Part shown: positions 29,149-38,174 of the stretch, piece by piece
How positions within the stretch are numbered: position 1 is the first letter of the stretch
Layout: the number at the start of each line of letters is the position of its first letter
DNA from: Methylorubrum zatmanii
Lineage (GTDB): Bacteria; Pseudomonadota; Alphaproteobacteria; Rhizobiales; Beijerinckiaceae
Direction of reading: 5' to 3'
DNA: 64,000 nucleotides
Assembly (NCBI RefSeq): GCF_014845115.1
Contig: NZ_NKUI01000019.1
Location: forward strand, 18,430 to 82,429
Notes under the pieces: generated by a model
The model's input: only the letters and a program-made list of their open reading frames with translations
Databases searched by the model: none
What the model was told of the DNA's origin: nothing
Position numbers and translations under genes: made by a program

Positions 29149-29175
29149 GCCGCCGCCATAGCACGGCCGCTTCTC

Positions 29176-31017
29176 TCACGCCGCCTCGCCGAGCATGGAG
29201 CGGCGCTGGCGGTCGAGTTCCTCGCTGTAGCGCTTGAGCGTGTGGCTCTCGGTGAGGAGCCCGATGACGCGCCGGCTCTCCGCACCGTCGAGCACGGCAA
29301 GCGCTTCGCTCTCCGCCTCGTCGAAGGCCTCGGCCGCCTGCTTCACGCTCATATCGGCCAGGAGGAAGGCCTCCGCATAGCGGACGACGTCTGTGAGTTC
29401 GGCAGGCCTCGCGCCCGATGCGGCAGCGCGGGCATGGGCGTCGGGCACGAGGATGATGCCGGCATAGCGGCCCTGACCGTCCACCGCGACCACGCGGGAG
29501 GGCGAGCCGAGGGGATGGGCGCGCAGGAACGTCGCCATCGGCGTATCGAGCGGCACAGGGCGGATGTCCTTGCGCATCATCCGTCCCACCGTCAGGCTTC
29601 GCATCCATCCGACATCGTGGGCACTGCGGATGCTCTCGCCGCGCAGATGGAACCGCCAGGTGGCGAAGGAATAGCCGAAGGTCTTCCGCACCGTCAGGGC
29701 AGAGGCGATCACCGAGGCGAGCACCAGGGCCGTCACCGGAAAGCTGCCGGTCATCTCCAGGGCGAGGAAGGTCATGGTGAGCGGACCGCCGACGATGGCG
29801 GCGGCGAAGGCGCTCATGCCGATGACGGCGTAGCCGACCGGTGCGAGGCTGAAGCCGTCGAAGCCGGGCCAGACCAGGGGCGCGAACCCGGCGAACAGGC
29901 GCCCGACCAGGGCACCGAGAAACAGCGAGGCGAAGAACAGGCCGCCGCGAAATCCCGATCCGATCGACACGGCCGAGGCCACGGCCTTGGCGACGATGAG
30001 ACCGGCGAGCGCGAGGAGCCCCGTCGCCGTCTCGGGCGCGAGGTGGACGTGGAGCGCGCCGTGCCCGGCCGAGAGGATCTGCGGTGTCGTCGCCAGGGCG
30101 AGGCCGCCGACACAGAGCCCGCCGAGGACGGGACGAACCGGCGCGGGCAGGCGCGAGGCGCGAAAACCCCGCTCGACCAAGGTCACGCCGCGCATCAGCA
30201 GCACCGCGAAGCCGGCACAGGCAAGGCCGAGGACGAGGCAGGGCAGCGTGTCGCCCGCGCCCACCGGACCGTTCCGGGCGAGCGCCAGGGCGCCGACATC
30301 CACGAGAGCCGGCTGCGGCGCCAATGCCCGCGCGACCAAGCTGCCGCACAGGGCCGCGACCACGACGGGTGCGAGCGTCGCGATGGTGTAGGTGCCGATG
30401 ATCAGTTCGAAGGCGTAGAACGCCCCCGTGAGCGGCGAACCGAAGGCGGCGGCGATGGCCGCGGCCGACCCGCAGCCGACAAGAGTGCGCAGGTCCGAGC
30501 GGCGCATCTGGAAGGCGATGCCGAGCCGGGAGGCGAGCCCCGCCGCGACCTGGGTATAGCCGGCCTCCAGCCCGACCGAGGCGCCGCACCCGTTCGAGAC
30601 GACGTTCTGCGCCGCCACGTCGAGGGAGCCGCCCAGGGACATCCGTCCGCCATGCAGCGCGTTGGCCTCGATCGGATCGACCACGCTGCGCCGGCCCTTG
30701 CCGCGGCCCCGGGTCGAGACCAGGAGCATCAGGCCGAGGACGGCGCCGCCGAGCGCCGGGGCCAAGAAGGACAGGCCCGAGAGTCCCTCGGGCAGCGCCG
30801 TCAGGCTGCTCAACCGTTGACCGGAGGGGAGCCGGTAAAGCACCTCGCGGAGGATCTGCGTCGCTCCGCTCATCGCCGCCACGGCCAAGCCGCCGAGGCA
30901 GCCGGTGACGGCGGCGAGCAGCACGAGGGCCAGCTCGCTCGCCCGTACCCAGGCCCTGAGCCGCAGCGGCGCCTGGACCCAGGGGCCTGTGCCGGACGGG
31001 GATGACGAAAGTTTCAT
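29176..31017 (-). CDS. ClC-family chloride channel/antiporter with CBS pair
   Basis: Membrane anion channel or chloride/proton exchanger, 613 aa from ATG 31017. About the first 430 residues form the ClC core; in the selectivity segment it has SVGLEAGYTQ where the classic form is G-R/K-E-G-P, so the gating-type glutamate is kept although flanking residues differ. GSGFRGGLFFASLFLGALVG and PVGYAVIGMSAFAA follow. Two CBS domains fill about 460-590, probably binding nucleotides. A longer frame reaches 31104 without a better start. The anion specificity cannot be told. Confidence 0.88.
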   Translation of the reverse strand: MKLSSSPSGTGPWVQAPLRLRAWVRASELALVLLAAVTGCLGGLAVAAMSGATQILREVLYRLPSGQRLSSLTALPEGLSGLSFLAPALGGAVLGLMLLVSTRGRGKGRRSVVDPIEANALHGGRMSLGGSLDVAAQNVVSNGCGASVGLEAGYTQVAAGLASRLGIAFQMRRSDLRTLVGCGSAAAIAAAFGSPLTGAFYAFELIIGTYTIATLAPVVVAALCGSLVARALAPQPALVDVGALALARNGPVGAGDTLPCLVLGLACAGFAVLLMRGVTLVERGFRASRLPAPVRPVLGGLCVGGLALATTPQILSAGHGALHVHLAPETATGLLALAGLIVAKAVASAVSIGSGFRGGLFFASLFLGALVGRLFAGFAPLVWPGFDGFSLAPVGYAVIGMSAFAAAIVGGPLTMTFLALEMTGSFPVTALVLASVIASALTVRKTFGYSFATWRFHLRGESIRSAHDVGWMRSLTVGRMMRKDIRPVPLDTPMATFLRAHPLGSPSRVVAVDGQGRYAGIILVPDAHARAAASGARPAELTDVVRYAEAFLLADMSVKQAAEAFDEAESEALAVLDGAESRRVIGLLTESHTLKRYSEELDRQRRSMLGEAA

Positions 31018-31162
31018 CGCACTCGCGGGGAAAAGGGACGAAATCTCAAGCCGTTCGGCTATCGGACCGCGCTCTATCACCCCAGGAAAGCCGGCGCGAT
31101 CCACAGTCGCCTCATCAAGACGCTTGAAATGCCGAGAGGCTCGGGATATGCCCCCCTCACGT

Positions 31163-31239
31163 GCCGCCGTAGCTCAGTTGGTTAGAGCACTAGATTGTGG
31201 ATCTAGGGGTCCCCCGTTCGAGCCGGGGCGGTGGTACCA
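31163..31239 (+). tRNA. tRNA-His (GTG)
   Basis: 77 bases including encoded CCA. Acceptor arms GCCGCCG and CGGTGGT (two G-T pairs), D-arm GCTCAGTTGGTTAGAGC, anticodon stem CTAGA/TCTAG with loop TTGTGGA (anticodon GTG at 31197-31199), variable loop and T-arm CCCCGTTCGAGCCGGGG. The discriminator is A73 and the base before the acceptor stem is T, not G: the alphaproteobacterial tRNA-His form that lacks the usual G-1:C73. Confidence 0.96.
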
Positions 31240-31256
31240 TCCCATTCAATGACATG

Positions 31257-31286
31257 CCGGAGTCCGGGCAATCGCTCGGGCTCCGG
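31257..31286 (+). terminator. intrinsic terminator after tRNA-His
   Basis: Stem CCGGAGTCCGGG / CTCGGGCTCCGG (12 pairs, two of them G-T) with a 6-base loop, followed by TTTCGTTTC. Begins 17 bases after the tRNA. Confidence 0.85.
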
Positions 31287-31730
31287 TTTCGTTTCGGGCT
31301 TCTGAAGCCTTGAAGGGGATCGGGTCGCGGAGCCGACGGACGGCGTCGCGGCAACCGTCGGATCCCCACAAATATCCTGGGACGATAGGCCGATGCGGCG
31401 CCCTCGGGAGCGTCCGAGCATCCTCCGCTGTTGCCCGCTGCAAGGTGCAACCGACCGCACGAGGGGGGATCTGCGTCGGATACGGCATGTCTCAGCAAGG
31501 AAATCGATGCCCAGGCCTGCGGGGCAGCATGCCGCGTCCGCCTGTTGCTCGATTCGGCCGGGTGGCCATTGCTGGCGATATTGCACAATAACAAATCATA
31601 ATATTCCAATGCAAAAATCCTTCGCGAAAGGCGATACTACTTTCGGGAAGCACCTTTCTTTTTCAACGGCTGGTCGAAGCTCGTCCGTTATCCGATCAAT
31701 GCCTTGCACAAACATAAATGCGGGGCACAA
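31287..31730. other. gene-free stretch before the Hint protein gene
   Basis: About 440 bases without a credible gene. The right half (31570-31720) is AT-richer, with ATTGCACAATAACAAATC, and is probably the promoter region of the downstream Hint-domain gene. Confidence 0.45.
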
Positions 31731-32741
31731 ATGGCTGAGACTTTCGCGACTGATTTCACTGCTGGCGAAGCCGCTACCGGTGCAATTGCAGCAAACGGCT
31801 TTACTGGCTCGAGCCTCACCTCCCTCCTGACCACGGCAACTCTTACCGGCAATGTCACCAATCCCGGTGATCAGATTGCTGCAACGGTCACCGTCGCGGG
31901 CCTTCTGCCGGTGACGACCACGGCGACCTACGAAGGTTTCTCTGTCCCGGCCGGTGGTGGAGAGCCGACCTATTACTTCTCGCTGACGCCGGTGGGCCTG
32001 AACACGCCGGCCGCGATCGCGGTCACCAAGGGCGGCACCCTGCCGCTGCTCAATGTGCTTCAGCCGATCACCCGCGCTGAAGCGCCCGACAGCCCGAACA
32101 TCGTCTGCTTCGTCACCGGCACGAAGATCCGCACCGAGCGTGGCGAAGTCGCGGTCGAGGATCTGCAGGTCGGCGACTTCGCCGTCACCGCCTCCGGCGC
32201 CCTGCGTCCCATCACCTGGATCGGCCACCGCGAGATCGTGGCGGAAGCCGGTTCGCTGCACGTCAACCAGCAGCCGGTGCGCGTCCGGGCCGGCGCCTTC
32301 GGTGGCGGCCTGCCGGTCAACGACCTCTTCCTCTCGCCCGGCCACCCGGTGCTGGTCGGCGCCGATGCCGACAACGAGGGCGGCGTGCTCGTGCCCGTGA
32401 TGTGCCTGATCAACGGCACCACCATCACCCGCGAGCCGCGCGCTCACGTCACCTACTGGCACGTCGAGCTCGATGCCCACGACATCCTGCTGGCCGAAGG
32501 CCTGCCGGCGGAAAGCTACATCGACGGCGGCGACCGCGCCTTCTTCGCCGAAGCCTCGGATCATGCCCTGCACAACCCGGACTTCGTGGCCCCGGGCTGG
32601 AACGGCCGCTGCCGTCCGGTGGCGGTGGAGGGTTCGGTGGTCGAGGCCGAGCGCCTGCGCCTCGACGCGGTGTTCGCCGGCTCGCTCAGCGCTCCCTGCG
32701 CCTGGGAAGCTGCCGACACCCTCGAGTGGCTTGCCGCCTGA
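31731..32741 (+). CDS. Hint-domain (hedgehog/intein-type) protein
   Basis: A 336-aa protein from ATG 31731 (MAETFATDF), with GGGG 6 bases upstream. Residues 1-120 are Thr/Ala/Gly-rich beta-type sequence with no known domain. The Hint domain starts at Cys126 (CFVTGTKIRTERGEVAVEDLQVGDF) and holds the conserved LFLSPGHPVLV block with His205; in Hint proteins the Cys performs the N-to-S acyl shift. An Asn ending for splicing is not evident, so cleavage or a pure domain role is possible. Similar bacterial Hint_2 proteins are mostly secreted and uncharacterised. No cognate effector or intein host lies nearby. Confidence 0.85.
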   Translation: MAETFATDFTAGEAATGAIAANGFTGSSLTSLLTTATLTGNVTNPGDQIAATVTVAGLLPVTTTATYEGFSVPAGGGEPTYYFSLTPVGLNTPAAIAVTKGGTLPLLNVLQPITRAEAPDSPNIVCFVTGTKIRTERGEVAVEDLQVGDFAVTASGALRPITWIGHREIVAEAGSLHVNQQPVRVRAGAFGGGLPVNDLFLSPGHPVLVGADADNEGGVLVPVMCLINGTTITREPRAHVTYWHVELDAHDILLAEGLPAESYIDGGDRAFFAEASDHALHNPDFVAPGWNGRCRPVAVEGSVVEAERLRLDAVFAGSLSAPCAWEAADTLEWLAA

Positions 32742-32758
32742 GGCCTTACGGCTGAAAC

Positions 32759-32788
32759 GGCACCGGTCTCTTCCAAGAAGCCGGTGCC
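32759..32788 (+). terminator. first hairpin after the Hint gene
   Basis: GGCACCGG and CCGGTGCC arms around a 14-base loop, 17 bases after the stop, then CCCTTCT. Confidence 0.6.
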
Positions 32789-32804
32789 CCCTTCTCCATG
32801 ACCG

Positions 32805-32837
32805 CGCACCGGATCGGAATACCTCCGATCCGGTGCG
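32805..32837. terminator. second, strong hairpin after the Hint gene
   Basis: Perfect 14-bp stem CGCACCGGATCGGA / TCCGATCCGGTGCG with loop ATACC, followed by TTTCG. It lies between the Hint gene and the convergent DUF892 gene and may serve both. Confidence 0.75.
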
Positions 32838-32869
32838 TTTCGTCGTGCGTGGTGCGCGCCGGCCTCGGC

Positions 32870-33379
32870 TCAGCGATCCGCCTTCTCACCCGCGACCGAG
32901 AGATCGATGTAGCGTTTCGTCGTCGGTCCGATCAGATCGCGCACCCGGCGTGCCATCGCCTCTTCTTCCTGAAGCGATTGCCGGAAGCCGGTGAGGTTTC
33001 CACCCTGCCCGGCCACGTCGCCGATCGTCAGCAGGGATTCGTAGGCCGCGATCTCGAAATTCTCGAAGGCATGGTTGGCGTAGGTGTTCTTCAAGATCTC
33101 GTCCTGCGCCGGGGTGTGACCCAGTGCCATCATGTTCCCGACGAAGCCGAGAAAGCCTTCCTTGAGCGTCGAAGGGCTGTCGCCGAGGGACTGAAGTGCC
33201 TCTTCCAGGCGTGTGCGCTGGCCGTGGGTCTCCTCGATATGGCGGCGCAGAGCCTCCTCCATCTCGGGATAGCGGGTGAGCCGCTCGACCTGGCGCTCCA
33301 TGATCTGGAGGGCCTGCATTTCCAGGGCGTGCGTGTTCTTGAGGGCGGTGACGTAGATCTCGCGCGTATCGAGCGTCAT
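32870..33379 (-). CDS. YciF-type ferritin-like protein (DUF892)
   Basis: A 169-aa four-helix-bundle protein from ATG 33379 after AGGAG. It begins TREIYVTALKNTHALEMQAL and has E-x6-Y and ExxH-type pairs along its helices (LRRHIEETHGQRTRLEEAL, AYESLLTIGDVAG, EEEAMARRVRDLI), compatible with a di-iron site as in YciF. DUF892 proteins accompany stress genes, often catalase. A possible transcript end separates it from the manganese catalase gene upstream. The longer frame upstream is a shadow. Confidence 0.88.
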   Translation of the reverse strand: MTLDTREIYVTALKNTHALEMQALQIMERQVERLTRYPEMEEALRRHIEETHGQRTRLEEALQSLGDSPSTLKEGFLGFVGNMMALGHTPAQDEILKNTYANHAFENFEIAAYESLLTIGDVAGQGGNLTGFRQSLQEEEAMARRVRDLIGPTTKRYIDLSVAGEKADR

Positions 33380-33421
33380 CGTCGGCTTCTCCTGATGCGA
33401 TCGCTGCCGGATGAGAAAGGG

Positions 33422-33444
33422 CCGCCCGGCGGTCGGCCGGACGG
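33422..33444 (-). terminator. hairpin between the manganese catalase and DUF892 genes
   Basis: Imperfect GC stem (arms 33422-33430 and 33436-33444, one mismatch) 12 bases past the catalase stop on the minus strand, followed by CCTTTCTC. May reduce read-through into the DUF892 gene. Confidence 0.45.
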
Positions 33445-33455
33445 GCGAGGATGGA

Positions 33456-34313
33456 TCAGCCGATCTGCTGGCTCTCGGCGCCGCTATCCGGCCGCGCCGG
33501 ACCGAGGACCGGCTCCTGGCCCATGGGCTCGTTCTGGAAGACGTTGAAGGTGCCCTTGCCGTCGAGGGAGGGGCCGCTCGTCCAGCGTCCCTCCGGCGGC
33601 GGCGCACCGTCGCGGTTGGTCGCGAAGAAGCTGTAGTTGAACTTCTGGTTCTCTTCCGATTGCGGGAAGCTGTTCGGAATCGGCAGGGCACCTTCCACCC
33701 CGCCGAGTTCCTCCACCACCGCCAGCCATTGCTGCTGGTGCATCGTGTCGCGGGCGATGAGGAAACTCCACATGTCCTTCATGCCGGGATCGTTGGTCGC
33801 GTTGGAGAGGCGCACCGCCAGCGTCCGGCCGGTCGCCTCGGCAGCGACGTTGCAGTACATATCCGCGGCGATATTACCGCTGGCATAGATGTGATTCATG
33901 TCGAACGGCACGCCGTCCGAATTGCCGGGGAAGGCGGCCATTCCGCTGGAGAGCAGGTGCTTGTGCAGCATGCCCTCGGCGATATGGCGCGGATTCTCGC
34001 CGCCCATCACCGCGCCGACGATGGCGTCGGCGGCACCCGCTTCCTGAACCTTGGTCGGTGCGTTCTCCAGGTTCATCGCGACAGCCGTGGCGAGCATCTC
34101 GATATGGCCGATTTCTTCCGTCGCCGTATGGAGCAGCATGTCACGATACTTCGTATTCGGTGCGCGATTACCCCAGGCCTGAAAGAAGTATTGCATACAG
34201 ACGCGGATCTCGCCCTCGACGCCGCCGATCGCCTGCTGCAGCATGCGGGCATAGACCGGATCCGGGCTATCGACGCGAACCGGGTACTGAAGACGCTTGT
34301 CGTGATAATACAT
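33456..34313 (-). CDS. manganese catalase
   Basis: Dimanganese enzyme disproportionating hydrogen peroxide, 285 aa from ATG 34313 (MYYHDKRLQYPVRV). Ferritin-like core with metal ligands in EGEIRVCMQYFFQ, TATEEIGHIEMLATAV (E-x2-H), SSGMAA...NIAADMYCNVAAEATGR and RDTMHQQQWL. C-terminal tail with the usual Asn/Ser-rich extension. Length is normal. Neighbour of a DUF892 protein, a common stress pairing. No matching general-stress promoter was found immediately upstream. Confidence 0.94.
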   Translation of the reverse strand: MYYHDKRLQYPVRVDSPDPVYARMLQQAIGGVEGEIRVCMQYFFQAWGNRAPNTKYRDMLLHTATEEIGHIEMLATAVAMNLENAPTKVQEAGAADAIVGAVMGGENPRHIAEGMLHKHLLSSGMAAFPGNSDGVPFDMNHIYASGNIAADMYCNVAAEATGRTLAVRLSNATNDPGMKDMWSFLIARDTMHQQQWLAVVEELGGVEGALPIPNSFPQSEENQKFNYSFFATNRDGAPPPEGRWTSGPSLDGKGTFNVFQNEPMGQEPVLGPARPDSGAESQQIG

Positions 34314-34693
34314 TGGCTCGATTCCTCGGCTGCGCGAAGCACAAGCCATACGGCAACGCAGAGCCGGGTCTTTCGGCCGGGCTGTGCCTTCGCTTCGGTG
34401 CCTTGGAAATCGCCTTGCGCGTGGTTTGTTCAGAGGAAACTTGCCGTCAAGCTCATCCCATCATATGTTGTTCTGGTATAGCAATGTGCATAACTTAAAT
34501 TATGATATGCAGTCGAGCTCCGCGCGGGATCCCTAGCCTTCGGATCCCTGTTCGGTGGCTGCAGTGTTCGGACGATGTTCCTTCGTCTCATACCCAATCC
34601 GGTCGATCCCTTCGGGATGGCGGATGTAGGCTTCGCTCAGACGCCGCGCGGGCTTCCTGATCCCGCCTCCGGTCTGATCGACCGGGGTCGGGA
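34314..34693. other. 380-base stretch between the catalase gene and the GGDEF-EAL gene
   Basis: Left part, 34440-34510, is AT-rich (GTTGTTCTGGTATAGCAATG) and probably contains the catalase promoter. The right part, 34585-34693, is a palindromic repeat described separately. No gene is evident. Confidence 0.5.
34585..34693. repeat. dispersed palindromic repeat, copy 1
   Basis: Contains GGCTTCGCTCAGACGCCG (34635-34652) continuing into CGCGGGCTTCC, which matches the copy near 54.39 kb with about 4 differences in 29 bases. It is followed by a long hairpin reading on the minus strand TGATCCCG-ACC-CCGGTC / GACCGG-AGG-CGGGATCA. It begins directly after the stop codon of the minus-strand GGDEF-EAL gene, so it may act as a transcript end or stabiliser. 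Confidence 0.65.
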
Positions 34694-37540
34694 TCAGGCA
34701 GCATTCCGCCCCAGGGCGACGACCAGCTCGCGGATGCGAGCGGAGGGCACCGGGCGGCTGAAGAGGTAGCCCTGGCCTTCTTCGCAGCCTTCGAGGCGGA
34801 GCTGTTCGAGCTGTGCCTCGGTCTCGATCCCTTCCGCCGTCGTGGTGATGCCGAGGCTGCGACCGAGCCCGATGACGGAACGCACAATCAACCGCGCATT
34901 GCCGGTCACTTCGAGATTGCGCACGAAGGATTGGTCGATCTTGATCTTGTCGAAGGGGAAGCTCTGCAGATAGCTCAGCGACGAGAAACCGGTGCCGAAA
35001 TCGTCCATGGCCACCCGAACGCCGATGCGTTTCAGGGTATGGAGCGTCGCCAGCGTCGCCATGTTGTCGGTGAGAAGGACCGACTCGGTGATCTCCAGTT
35101 CGAGCCGGTTCGACGGCAGCCCGCTCGCGGCCAGGGCCGCTTTCACAGCCCGGACGACGGCGGCGTGCTTGAATTGCGCCGGCGAGACGTTGACCGCGAC
35201 GCCGATGCCGCCGGGCCAAGTCGCGGCCTCGGCGCAGGCCCGATGCAGCACCCATTCGCCGATCTCGCCGATGAGGCCGGTCTCCTCCACGAGCGGGACG
35301 AACTCCGCCGGGGAGACATAACCGCGGACGGGATGCCGCCAGCGCAGCAGCGCCTCGCAGCAGGCGATGCGCGGCTGGTCCAGCTTGACGATGGGCTGGA
35401 AGACCAGCTCGAACTCCCCGTTCCGCACCGCCTGCTTGAGGTCGCTCTCCAGAGCCCGGCGCCTGCGCAGTTCGAGATCCATCTCCTCATCGAAGAAGCA
35501 CCAGCCGCCGCGCCCGGCCGCCTTGGCGCGGTAGAGGGCGAGGTCGGCGCTCTTGAGCAGCTTCTCCGGGCTGGTTCCGTGCTCCGGCGCCAACGAGATG
35601 CCGATGCTGAGCCCGACCGTCACCGTGTGGCCGTCCAGCAGGAACGGGCTCTGGAAGGCGGCGATCAGGCGCTTGGCCAGGACGATCGCGTCGTCACGGA
35701 TCTGCGGACCTGCCTGGACGATGGCGAATTCGTCGCCGCCCAACCGCGCGACGAGGTCGGTGTCCCGCAAGCAGCCCTGCAGCCGGTCCGCGACGCTGCG
35801 CAGCAGGCTGTCGCCGACGGGATGGCCGAGAGTGTCGTTGACCTCCTTGAAGCGGTCGAGGTCGAGGCAGAGCGTGGCGAAGCCGATGCCTTCGCCGAGA
35901 AGCGAGGACGCCTCTTCCAGCCGCTCGCCGAATACCATGCGGTTGGCCAGCCCCGTCAGCGCGTCGCGGCGCGCCATGGTGATGATGCGAGCCTCCGCCT
36001 CGTAACGCTGGGTCACGTCCTCGTAGGTGGCGATCCAGCCGCCCTCGGCGGTCGGCTGCTGCCTCAGGGAGACGATGCAATCTGTCCGGATCGGACAACA
36101 CAGGGAACCGCTCGCGCCGCGCTGGAGCAGCGCCTGTTGCTCCATCAGCAGGTTGAAGGCACGGCCGTCCCCGGAGGCGGCCTCGACGAGGCCGGCGACC
36201 TCGCGCAGGCTCATGCCCGGCCGCAGGGCCGCCGCGTCGATGCCGAGCATATCGGCGAAGCGGCGATTGTAGACCAGCAATCCCCCCTCGGCATCGTAGA
36301 GGCAGAGGCCTTGCAGCATGTTGCTGAGCGCCGCATCGAGCTGGGAATTGCCGCGCTTGAGCCGATCCTCCTGGTCCTTGAGCAGGGACACGTCGCTGCA
36401 GACCGCGACGAAGCCGCCGTCGCGCGTCGGGCTGCGACTGATGCGCAACCAGCGTCCATCGGCGGAGCGGGTCTCGGCGGTGGCCACACCGTCGTTCGGC
36501 ATGGCGAGCAGGGCATCGCCGACGGCCGAACCACAGGTTTCCGAAAGACGGTGACGGCCGGCTTCCGCCGCCGTGAACCCAAGCAAGGCCGCCGCGCGCT
36601 CGTTGGCGAGGACGATCCACCCCGAGGCATCGACGACGACGATCCCCTCCGTCGAGCCCTGCACCGCGTCGGCAAGCAACCCTTCCGCCGAGCGTCGCTG
36701 CGACACCTCCTCCTGCATCATCGCGGCGATGTTGTCGCGCATCACCGCCATGGAACGCAGCAGCACGCCGAACTCGTCGTCGCCCCCCTTCGGCACGGTC
36801 ACATCCAGCTCGCCCGCGGCGATGCGGCTCGCGACCGTCGAGGCATCGGCCACCGGCTGCACGATCTGCCGTGACAGCAGCAGGGCGACGATGCCGGACA
36901 GCAGGATGGCGCCCAGGGTCGCGGCGATGCTGAGCCGCACGTCGCGGGCGACGATGGCGCGGGCGGTCTGGCGGTAGGAGAAGCCATCTCCGGCGGTGAA
37001 ATTGATGAAGAGATCGATGTGCTGATCGGCCACCGCCGCATGCGCGTCGAGGGCTTGCCAGACATCCACGGTCTGGCGGTCGGGTCCGAACTCGCGACGG
37101 GCGGCGAGCCAGTGGGACACCGCATCCTTGGCGGCGGCCGCTTCCCGCGCGGCACGGTCGGACTGTGCGCGGTCGACCGCGATTTCGAGATCCTCCTCGA
37201 AGGACTGCGTCAGCTCCTCGATCCGCCCCTCCAGGTGGCGCCTTTCTTCCGCGTCGCCGGCGAGGCGGGCGCGGGCCACCGTGGCCTGGAGGGCCGCGAG
37301 GTCGGCGGCGGCGGCGCGAGCGTAGTTGATCGACATCAGAGAGCGATCGTAGGTTTTGTCGACCAGGGCACCGGTCGTCATGATGCCGAACGCAGCGTAA
37401 CCGCCGAGCAATCCCGTGATCACGCTCAGCATCAGGAACGCCAGGAAGATGCGTCCACGGATGGTGTGCCCGCTGCGCAGAAACGCATCGACGGCGGCAG
37501 GCCACCGGAAACTTCCCGGAAAAGGTCGAAAAGAACGCAT
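34694..37540 (-). CDS. membrane GGDEF-EAL protein with HAMP and PAS domains
   Basis: A 948-aa cyclic-di-GMP enzyme. It begins with a transmembrane helix at about 30-50, a periplasmic helical sensor region (about 55-190), a second helix near 195-215 and a HAMP linker (RQIVQPVADASTVASRI). Three PAS-like segments follow to about residue 505. The GGDEF domain keeps RLGGDEFAIV near residue 600 and the EAL domain keeps CEALLRWRHP near 728, with DDFGTGFSSL and FDKIKIDQSFV. Both catalytic motifs are intact, so it may synthesise and degrade c-di-GMP; which dominates cannot be told. Its stop abuts a palindromic repeat. Confidence 0.94.
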   Translation of the reverse strand: MRSFRPFPGSFRWPAAVDAFLRSGHTIRGRIFLAFLMLSVITGLLGGYAAFGIMTTGALVDKTYDRSLMSINYARAAAADLAALQATVARARLAGDAEERRHLEGRIEELTQSFEEDLEIAVDRAQSDRAAREAAAAKDAVSHWLAARREFGPDRQTVDVWQALDAHAAVADQHIDLFINFTAGDGFSYRQTARAIVARDVRLSIAATLGAILLSGIVALLLSRQIVQPVADASTVASRIAAGELDVTVPKGGDDEFGVLLRSMAVMRDNIAAMMQEEVSQRRSAEGLLADAVQGSTEGIVVVDASGWIVLANERAAALLGFTAAEAGRHRLSETCGSAVGDALLAMPNDGVATAETRSADGRWLRISRSPTRDGGFVAVCSDVSLLKDQEDRLKRGNSQLDAALSNMLQGLCLYDAEGGLLVYNRRFADMLGIDAAALRPGMSLREVAGLVEAASGDGRAFNLLMEQQALLQRGASGSLCCPIRTDCIVSLRQQPTAEGGWIATYEDVTQRYEAEARIITMARRDALTGLANRMVFGERLEEASSLLGEGIGFATLCLDLDRFKEVNDTLGHPVGDSLLRSVADRLQGCLRDTDLVARLGGDEFAIVQAGPQIRDDAIVLAKRLIAAFQSPFLLDGHTVTVGLSIGISLAPEHGTSPEKLLKSADLALYRAKAAGRGGWCFFDEEMDLELRRRRALESDLKQAVRNGEFELVFQPIVKLDQPRIACCEALLRWRHPVRGYVSPAEFVPLVEETGLIGEIGEWVLHRACAEAATWPGGIGVAVNVSPAQFKHAAVVRAVKAALAASGLPSNRLELEITESVLLTDNMATLATLHTLKRIGVRVAMDDFGTGFSSLSYLQSFPFDKIKIDQSFVRNLEVTGNARLIVRSVIGLGRSLGITTTAEGIETEAQLEQLRLEGCEEGQGYLFSRPVPSARIRELVVALGRNAA

Positions 37541-37726
37541 CAGGGAGCCATTTGCTTCGCGAGGCGAGCCTGACCGACAATCGTTAAGGTAATCTCCCCC
37601 GCTTACGAAGCCTGAAGCAATTCTGTCTTTTCGCGGTTCGGCGTTAATGCGAACGCAACCTGACGGAAGCTTAACTGACTTTACTGAGCGCGCGGGGGCG
37701 CCCTGTGGGGAAGCGGGGAAGGTTTG

Positions 37727-38095
37727 ATGTCAGACGTGCGCTCGATGGGTGCGACCGCGCCGAGGCGGGCGGGCGCCGCTCTGCTCGTGATCGCCCTCTC
37801 CGCATCCGGGACAGCCCTTGCCGTCGCGAGCGATCCGGCCTCGCACCGGGTCACCCAGAAGGGCCGGGCCTTCGCGCCCGGAGCGATCACCATGCAGGCC
37901 GGTGAGGCGATCGAAATCGTGAACGATGACGGCGAACTCGTTCACCATGCCTATCTCGACAGCCCCGAATTCAGCTTCGACACCGGCGAGCAAGGGCCAG
38001 GCAGCAAGACCGTGGTATCCTTTCCGCGCCGCGGTCAATTCACCGTTCTGTGCGGCATCCACCCGAAGATGAAGCTATTCGTCTCCGTGAAGTAG
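37727..38095 (+). CDS. exported cupredoxin (plastocyanin-like)
   Basis: A 122-aa periplasmic blue-copper protein. Start ATG 37727 (a TTG codon precedes it) behind GGGGAAGG. Signal peptide to about residue 32 (ALLVIALSASGTALAVA). The copper ligands are readable: His in ELVHHAYLD, then Cys, His and Met in TVLCGIHPKMKL, in the normal cupredoxin order. Only 79 bases separate it from the di-heme peroxidase gene downstream, so it is a plausible electron partner, as cupredoxins are for MauG-type enzymes. Confidence 0.9.
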   Translation: MSDVRSMGATAPRRAGAALLVIALSASGTALAVASDPASHRVTQKGRAFAPGAITMQAGEAIEIVNDDGELVHHAYLDSPEFSFDTGEQGPGSKTVVSFPRRGQFTVLCGIHPKMKLFVSVK

Positions 38096-38174
38096 TTCAA
38101 AATAGCTTACGTTACAGCTTGCGTTTACGAAATATTCATTCAACGCCTCCAAATTCGATGCGATCGAGGTTGGA

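Noticed and set aside
30905..31252. 115-residue plus-strand frame ending in tRNA-His
   Set aside because: Covers the tRNA gene and the antisense of the ClC N-terminus.
31731..32741. Hint protein as a full intein
   Set aside because: No host protein sequence on both sides and no clear C-terminal His-Asn.
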